From NCBI GenBank assembly GCA_946638265.1, contig CAMPBN010000013.1, forward strand, positions 1 to 16,162: a DNA stretch of 16,162 nt. The letters run 5' to 3'. The position numbers were made by a program, and so were the translations under genes. Below are positions 12,478 through 16,162 of this stretch, piece after piece. Under the pieces are notes generated by a model. The model was not told the DNA's origin. It saw nothing but the letters and a program-made list of their open reading frames with translations, and did no database searches. Source of the DNA: an uncultured Bacillota bacterium. Lineage in GTDB: Bacteria; Bacillota; Clostridia; Peptostreptococcales; Anaerovoracaceae. Position 1 is the first letter of the stretch; each line of letters opens with the position of its first letter.

Positions 12478-13228
12478 CGCCGGCACAGTCAATGAAAAAA
12501 AGGCTCTTTCGGACATTTCGCTCCATCTTAAAAAAGGCGAATTTGTCACGGTCATCGGCTCCAACGGTGCAGGCAAATCCACGCTTCTCAACGCCATCAG
12601 CGGCAGTTTCGGCATCGACTCAGGCAGCATAGAGCTGGACGGAAAAGATATCACGCATACCAAAGATTTTGTCCGCGCAGCCTCCATCGGCCGCCTTTTC
12701 CAAAATCCGATGCAAGGCACTGCCCCTGCCATGAGTATCGAAGACAACCTGTTTCTGGCTTCGGGCCGCAGCGGCTGGCTGGGCCGCATCAGCGAAAGGG
12801 ACAGAAAAGATTTTCGTGAAATGCTGGCTGTCCTGGGCATGGGTCTGGAAGACCGTATGAAAAGTCCGGTAGGCCTTCTTTCCGGCGGCCAGCGTCAAGC
12901 TCTTTCGCTGCTCATGGCCACATATCACACGCCCAAGCTCCTGCTCCTGGATGAGCACACTGCGGCCCTGGACCCCGCTGCGGCCGAAAAGATCCTGGAG
13001 CTCACGGAAAAAATCGTATCGGAAAACCGCATCACCTGCCTCATGATTACCCACGACATGGATTCCGCCCTGCACCTGGGTTCCCGCACCATCATGATGA
13101 ACGGCGGCAAAATCATACACGACCTTAGCGGCGCAGAGCGTGAAAAAGCCACCACAGGCACCCTGATTTCGCTATTTAAAGAAGAAACTTGCGGCGCCGT
13201 AGTCAGCGACCGCATGCTTCTTTCCTAG
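12443..13228 (+). CDS. trpZ: ABC importer ATPase, TrpZ type
   Basis: A 261-residue nucleotide-binding subunit. The Walker A motif GSNGAGKST is at residues 39-47, the Q-loop is FQNPMQG near 86, the signature LSGGQ is at 146-150, the Walker B motif LLLLDEH ends at 172 with the catalytic glutamate E171, the D-loop is AALDP, and the switch histidine is H204 (MITHDMD). All catalytic residues are present. AAAGGAATCCC precedes ATG 12443 inside the permease gene. It belongs to COG1101, the partner of the COG2984/COG4120 genes before it. No fourth transporter gene follows; only a short gene remnant lies before the next unit. Confidence 0.93.
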   Translation: MLKLNHISKTFNAGTVNEKKALSDISLHLKKGEFVTVIGSNGAGKSTLLNAISGSFGIDSGSIELDGKDITHTKDFVRAASIGRLFQNPMQGTAPAMSIEDNLFLASGRSGWLGRISERDRKDFREMLAVLGMGLEDRMKSPVGLLSGGQRQALSLLMATYHTPKLLLLDEHTAALDPAAAEKILELTEKIVSENRITCLMITHDMDSALHLGSRTIMMNGGKIIHDLSGAEREKATTGTLISLFKEETCGAVVSDRMLLS

Positions 13229-13331
13229 GTGTATATCCGAAAACCGCGAATACACGGGTATCTACAAGAGTTTCATCGACTATGTGATGGACGAACTCGA
13301 AGCATATCGCAAGCATGCATTCGGCAACTGA
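13229..13331 (+). pseudogene. 3' remnant of an unidentified gene
   Basis: A frame with protein-like codons but no start ends here at TGA 13331. It reads SENREYTGIYKSFIDYVMDE then LEAYRKHAFGN, an acidic helix with a basic tail. The frame is closed upstream by a TAG at 13200, inside the ATPase gene, so only about 42 codons are open. It lies in a different frame from the ATPase and has no ribosome binding site. I do not recognise the parent protein. Random coding-like sequence is the alternative. Confidence 0.35.
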
Positions 13332-13373
13332 CCAAAATTGAATCAAAATTGAATAAAGATTGTTTTTTCTGAA

Positions 13374-13404
13374 AAAGGCTTGCCCTCGGGCGGCCTTTAT
13401 TTTA
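13374..13404 (+). terminator. terminator downstream of the trpXYZ-type operon
   Basis: AAAGGC-TT-GCC, loop CTCG, GGC-G-GCCTTT then ATTTTAT: an intrinsic terminator with unequal internal loops. It closes the transporter operon and the gene remnant before the next promoter. Confidence 0.75.
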
Positions 13405-13412
13405 TACTTTAG

Positions 13413-13430
13413 TTGTCAAAAATTTGACAA
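13413..13430 (+). promoter_or_regulatory. Rex-like operator overlapping the -35 of the CoA-transferase gene
   Basis: TTGTCAAAAATTTGACAA is a perfect 8-base inverted repeat with a 2-base centre. The Rex consensus known for Firmicutes is TTGTTAANNNNTTAACAA, also 18 bases; this site differs only by a symmetric T-to-C/A-to-G change. A TTGACA (13424-13429) in the right half would be the -35; the -10 is unclear. Binding would block transcription when NADH is low. Confidence 0.5.
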
Positions 13431-13472
13431 ACTAAAACGATTTTATGTATCAGTACGTTAAAGCAAGTGAGT

Positions 13473-13498
13473 GGCAAAAGTGTAAGCCTGCTTTTGCC
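13473..13498 (+). other. leader hairpin before the CoA-transferase gene
   Basis: GGCAAAAG (13473-13480) and CTTTTGCC (13491-13498) pair perfectly around a 10-base loop, about 28 bases before the start codon. No T run follows, so an mRNA stability or translation effect is more likely than termination. Confidence 0.45.
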
Positions 13499-13526
13499 CG
13501 GAATATGACACCAAGAGGACAATCAT

Positions 13527-14885
13527 ATGTACAAAGTTTCAAGTTTAGCGGAAGAATACAGAAAAAAATTGATCACACCGGAAAAGGCCGCATCTTTTGT
13601 CAAGGATGGAAACCGTATCCACTTCGGAACGGGCTGCGGCACAGTGGTGGATATTGACAAAGCTCTGGCCAAGCGCGTGGATGAGCTTCACGACGTGGTC
13701 ATATTGAGCACGGTAGGCATTCGTGAAAAGCCGTTTGAGACATACACCGCATCCACCAGCAACGAGCAGGTGCGTTTTGCATCCGCGCATTTCAGCGCTT
13801 TGGACCGTGCCATGAACAAAGAAGGCAGATGCTGGTATATCCCGATGCTTTTCTGCGAGCTGCCATTCCTTTGGACCAACAACAACAATGATATAGATAT
13901 CGCATATTTTCAGGTAGCGCCTATGGACGACCACGGCAATTTCAACCTTGGTCCGCAGGTAGCGGATATGTGGGGAGTTATCAAATCCGCGAAGATGAAG
14001 ATCGTGGAAGTAAACAAGAATATGCCGATCGCACACGGCTACCAGACACAGCTGAATCTTTACGGCATCGACTATGTAGTGGAAGGCAGCAACCAGCCTC
14101 TGGCAGAGCTGCCGCCAAAAGAGCCGAGCGAGATTGACAACAAGATTGCAAATTTTGTTGTTGAAAATATCAAGAGCCATTGCACCATCCAGCTGGGAAT
14201 CGGCAGTCTGCCGCTTTGCATCGGCAAGAAAATAGCCCAGTCGGACATCCGCAACGTGGAGGCTCACACCGAGATGTTCACCGACGCCTATGTGGACCTC
14301 TTCGAAGCAGGCAAGCTCACGGGCAACAAGCCTATCGACAAGGGCAAGGCAGTCTACACATTTGCAGGCGGCACCAAGCGGCTGTACGATTTCATCGATG
14401 ACAATCCTATTTGCTGTTCCGCGCCTGTAGATTATGTAAATCTCATCGAGACCATCGCCAAAATTCCTAATTTCATCTCTGTTAACAGCTGTATCGCTGT
14501 GGACCTGTACGGTCAGGTTTGCTCTGAATCCGCAGGTATGCAGCAGATCAGCGGAACAGGCGGTCAGCTTGACTTCGTGCTGGGAGCTTTCCAGTCCGTA
14601 GGCGGGCACAGCTTCCTCTGCACTCCGTCTTCGAGAGTGAATGCCAAGGGCGAGCTGGAGTCGCTGATCATGCCTCTCCTGCCGCAGGGCTCCATCGTCA
14701 CCACGCCACGTATGGCAGTGGACTACATCGTTACGGAATACGGCGCAGCCTGCCTGAAGGGCAAAAGCACATGGGAAAGAGCAGAGCTCCTGATCGGAAT
14801 CGCTCATCCAAAGTTCCGCGACGAACTCGTAAAATGTGCGGAAAAAATGGGTATCTGGCGCAATACCAGCCGCTGCGGATACTAA
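13527..14885 (+). CDS. butyryl-CoA:acetate CoA-transferase-like (acetyl-CoA hydrolase/transferase family)
   Basis: A 452-residue family-I-like CoA-transferase. The catalytic glutamate is most likely E249 in EAHTEMFTDAYVDLFEAG. The CoA-binding/oxyanion loop is SGTGGQLDFVLGA at 342-354. The C-terminal block GKSTWERAELLIGIAHPKF then RDELVKCAEKMGIW matches the butyryl-CoA:acetate transferases (But) of gut butyrate producers, as I recall them, better than the 4-hydroxybutyrate transferases (AbfT), which share the fold. The reaction would exchange CoA between butyryl-CoA and acetate, ending butyrate formation. Other acyl donors are possible. AGAGGACAATCAT precedes ATG 13527. Monocistronic, with a Rex-like operator upstream and a strong terminator downstream. 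Convergent with pduL. Confidence 0.85.
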   Translation: MYKVSSLAEEYRKKLITPEKAASFVKDGNRIHFGTGCGTVVDIDKALAKRVDELHDVVILSTVGIREKPFETYTASTSNEQVRFASAHFSALDRAMNKEGRCWYIPMLFCELPFLWTNNNNDIDIAYFQVAPMDDHGNFNLGPQVADMWGVIKSAKMKIVEVNKNMPIAHGYQTQLNLYGIDYVVEGSNQPLAELPPKEPSEIDNKIANFVVENIKSHCTIQLGIGSLPLCIGKKIAQSDIRNVEAHTEMFTDAYVDLFEAGKLTGNKPIDKGKAVYTFAGGTKRLYDFIDDNPICCSAPVDYVNLIETIAKIPNFISVNSCIAVDLYGQVCSESAGMQQISGTGGQLDFVLGAFQSVGGHSFLCTPSSRVNAKGELESLIMPLLPQGSIVTTPRMAVDYIVTEYGAACLKGKSTWERAELLIGIAHPKFRDELVKCAEKMGIWRNTSRCGY

Positions 14886-14895
14886 AAACACAAAC

Positions 14896-14925
14896 AAAAA
14901 CCCCTGCGTCCGTCGCAGGGTTTTT
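14896..14925 (+). terminator. terminator of the CoA-transferase gene
   Basis: Arms AAAACCC-TGCG and CGCAGGGTTTT with one bulged C and a 5-base loop, followed by T5, 11 bases after the stop codon. Confidence 0.88.
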
Positions 14926-14931
14926 AATGCG

Positions 14932-14961
14932 AAAAAAGCGCGGCCTCAAGACCGCGCTTTA
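14932..14961 (-). terminator. terminator of pduL
   Basis: On the minus strand AAAGCGCGG, an 8-base loop, then CCGCGCTTTTTT: a strong hairpin 14 bases after the pduL stop. Together with 14896-14925 it insulates the convergent pair. Confidence 0.88.
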
Positions 14962-14974
14962 AAAGTCTTTTCAC

Positions 14975-15547
14975 TTATTTGATGATAGTGCAAACGGAAT
15001 TGCCGCCGCAACCTGCTGCATTACCCTCGTCTGTATCGAAATGAGCCTCTCTCTTGTGCTTTTCGCCGGATCTTACCAGAACGTTGTCAAAAGTCAAACC
15101 TCTTTCGCCTTCAATCTTTACGCTGACGATATCGCCATCCTTTACGCCTGCTTCCTTGGCTTCTTCAGGATCCAGGTGGATGTGTCTCCACGCTACGATT
15201 ACGCCGTGGTCGATAACCAGTTCCTTGCCGTTAGCTACCAGAGTGCAGCCCGGTGTGCCTTCCAGCTTGCCGGATTCTCTGATTGGAGCAGTGATACCGA
15301 TTGTTCTTGCGTCTGTCATGGAAAGTTCTACCTGAGTTTCCTTACGAACAGGTCCCAGGATACGGAGACCCTTCAGTGTGCCCTTAGGTCCCACTACGTC
15401 TACTCTCTCTTCGGATGCAAACTGTCCCGGCTGTACCAGATCTTTGATCGGTGTCAGCTGGTGTCCTGCGCCGTAGAGGAATTCGAGAGCTTCCTGGCTC
15501 AGATGTACGTGCTTGTTGGAAATACCGATTTTTACTTCGTAACCCAT
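14975..15547 (-). CDS. pduL: phosphate propanoyltransferase (PduL-type phosphotransacylase)
   Basis: A 190-residue enzyme that converts acyl-CoA plus phosphate to acyl phosphate plus CoA, feeding an acetate/propionate kinase for ATP. It is unrelated to the classical Pta. The metal-binding motifs of the two PduL barrels are visible: H13/H15 in NKHVHLS, H122/H124 in WRHIHLDPEEA, and H169 in EAHFDTDEGNAAG. There is no N-terminal encapsulation peptide of the microcompartment type, as the protein starts MGYEVKIGISNKHVHLS, so it should act in the cytosol. I start at ATG 15547, with AAGGAGA 8 bases before it; a 14-codon extension upstream is not family-like. It lies 92 bases after hpt and is probably co-transcribed. 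Confidence 0.93.
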   Translation of the reverse strand: MGYEVKIGISNKHVHLSQEALEFLYGAGHQLTPIKDLVQPGQFASEERVDVVGPKGTLKGLRILGPVRKETQVELSMTDARTIGITAPIRESGKLEGTPGCTLVANGKELVIDHGVIVAWRHIHLDPEEAKEAGVKDGDIVSVKIEGERGLTFDNVLVRSGEKHKREAHFDTDEGNAAGCGGNSVCTIIK

Positions 15548-15639
15548 TTTTCTAATCTCCTTTGCGTTTTGCGGCCCTTTTGAGGTCACATATTTATCGT
15601 TAGTTTTCCGGGAAACCGCCCGGCCGGTATATAGGTACC

Positions 15640-16162
15640 CTACTCTTCGGGGGTTTCCTCTTTTTCTTCCTGCACCAGATAGCTGATGTAAGGCAACTGG
15701 CGATATTTCTGCGCATAGTCGAGGCCATAGCCGATGATGAACTGGTTGCCCACTTCAAAAGCATAATAATCCGGTTCCAGATCCACCTTGCGGCCGCTTG
15801 GCTTGTTCAAAAGTGAGCAAATCTTCACCGACTTTGGCATACGGTTTTCCAGATAATGCATCAGATAATTCAATGTAATGCCGGAGTCCACGATATCCTC
15901 AACGATGATAACATGCTTGCCTTCGATATCTGAATCCAGGTCCTTGTTGATCTTTACAACACCGCTGGTCTTGGTGGCAGCGCCATAGCTGCTGCAGGCC
16001 ATAAAATCTATGGTAAGATTCGGGTTGTCAATATATCTCATCAGATCTGTCATCCACATAATGGCTCCTCTGAGAATGCCCACCAGGACAATGTCCTCAT
16101 CTCCATATTCTTTGGTAATCTTCTCGCCGATTTCTTTTGCTTTTTCGCGAATCTGCTCTTCG
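15640..16162 (-). CDS. hpt: hypoxanthine phosphoribosyltransferase, 5' end cut by the window
   Basis: At least 173 residues are visible, and the start lies beyond the right edge. It joins hypoxanthine (or guanine) with PRPP to give IMP (or GMP) in purine salvage. The visible N-terminal part reads EEQIREKAKEIGEKITKEYG, then VGILRGAIMWMTDL, the diphosphate-contacting loop. The PRPP motif VIIVEDIVDSGITL is intact, with the acidic pair ED. The purine-binding segment PDYYAFEVGNQFIIGYGLDY follows. The C-terminus has an acidic tail EEKEETPEE. Only about the first ten residues appear to be missing. It is co-directional with pduL. Confidence 0.96.
   Translation of the reverse strand, partial: EEQIREKAKEIGEKITKEYGDEDIVLVGILRGAIMWMTDLMRYIDNPNLTIDFMACSSYGAATKTSGVVKINKDLDSDIEGKHVIIVEDIVDSGITLNYLMHYLENRMPKSVKICSLLNKPSGRKVDLEPDYYAFEVGNQFIIGYGLDYAQKYRQLPYISYLVQEEKEETPEE

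Noticed and set aside
13527..14885. 4-hydroxybutyrate CoA-transferase (AbfT) identity
   Set aside because: The C-terminal WERAELLI..AHPKFRDEL..AEKM.IW block and the GTGGQLDF loop fit the But group better than the AbfT pattern. The substrate remains inferred.
13545..14897. 450-codon minus-strand open frame
   Set aside because: It is antisense to the clearly homologous CoA-transferase gene, is Cys/His-rich nonsense and matches no family.

Overview
The window looks like chromosomal DNA of a low-to-mid GC, strictly anaerobic Clostridia-type Firmicute. The signs are AGGAGG-type ribosome binding sites before nearly every gene, a T-box leader, a butyryl-CoA:acetate CoA-transferase-like enzyme and a PduL phosphotransacylase. 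A butyrate-forming gut or oral member of the Peptostreptococcales/Anaerovoracaceae or a relative is my guess; the exact taxon is inference. No rRNA, tRNA, phage, transposase or CRISPR array was found.

Layout, part 1 (1-6180, all minus strand). The 5' part of a STAS-domain anti-sigma-antagonist gene runs off the left edge. It is followed by ychF, then a two-gene operon (B3/B4 tRNA-binding domain protein plus a SugE/Gdx-type SMR exporter) behind a consensus promoter and a leader that can fold into a terminator. Next come two cyclic-di-GMP genes: an HD-GYP protein with degraded metal ligands, and a TPR-GGDEF protein with an intact active site and a second, degenerate cyclase-like domain.

Part 2 (6150-8080) is an A/T-richer divergent pair: a secreted ten-WG-repeat protein with a copper-amine-oxidase-N-like (stalk) domain, and a 68-aa ribbon-helix-helix protein. 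Both ends of the pair carry the same terminator hairpin in inverted orientation.

Part 3 (8080-10000) holds a Cys-type glutathione peroxidase with a perfect sigma-A promoter and a structured leader, an unusual 84-bp tandem repeat array, and deoC.

Part 4 (10054-13228, plus strand) is a tryptophan-responsive T-box leader (specifier UGG, acceptor-binding UGGC) driving a three-gene ABC importer of the TrpXYZ type: lipoprotein, permease, ATPase. The T-box identity and the transporter family agree with each other.

Part 5 (13229-16162) has a short gene remnant, then the CoA-transferase gene behind an 18-bp palindrome that closely resembles a Rex (NADH-sensing) operator. Convergent to it are pduL and the hypoxanthine phosphoribosyltransferase gene, whose 5' end is cut by the right edge. 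The transferase and PduL both act on acyl-CoA in fermentation.

Most interesting unexplained items: the 84-bp array built on a TATGCCC/GGGCATA motif, the terminator-bounded WG/RHH cassette with its direct-repeat operator, the unassigned attenuator before the B3/4-exporter operon, and the two degenerate c-di-GMP domains.
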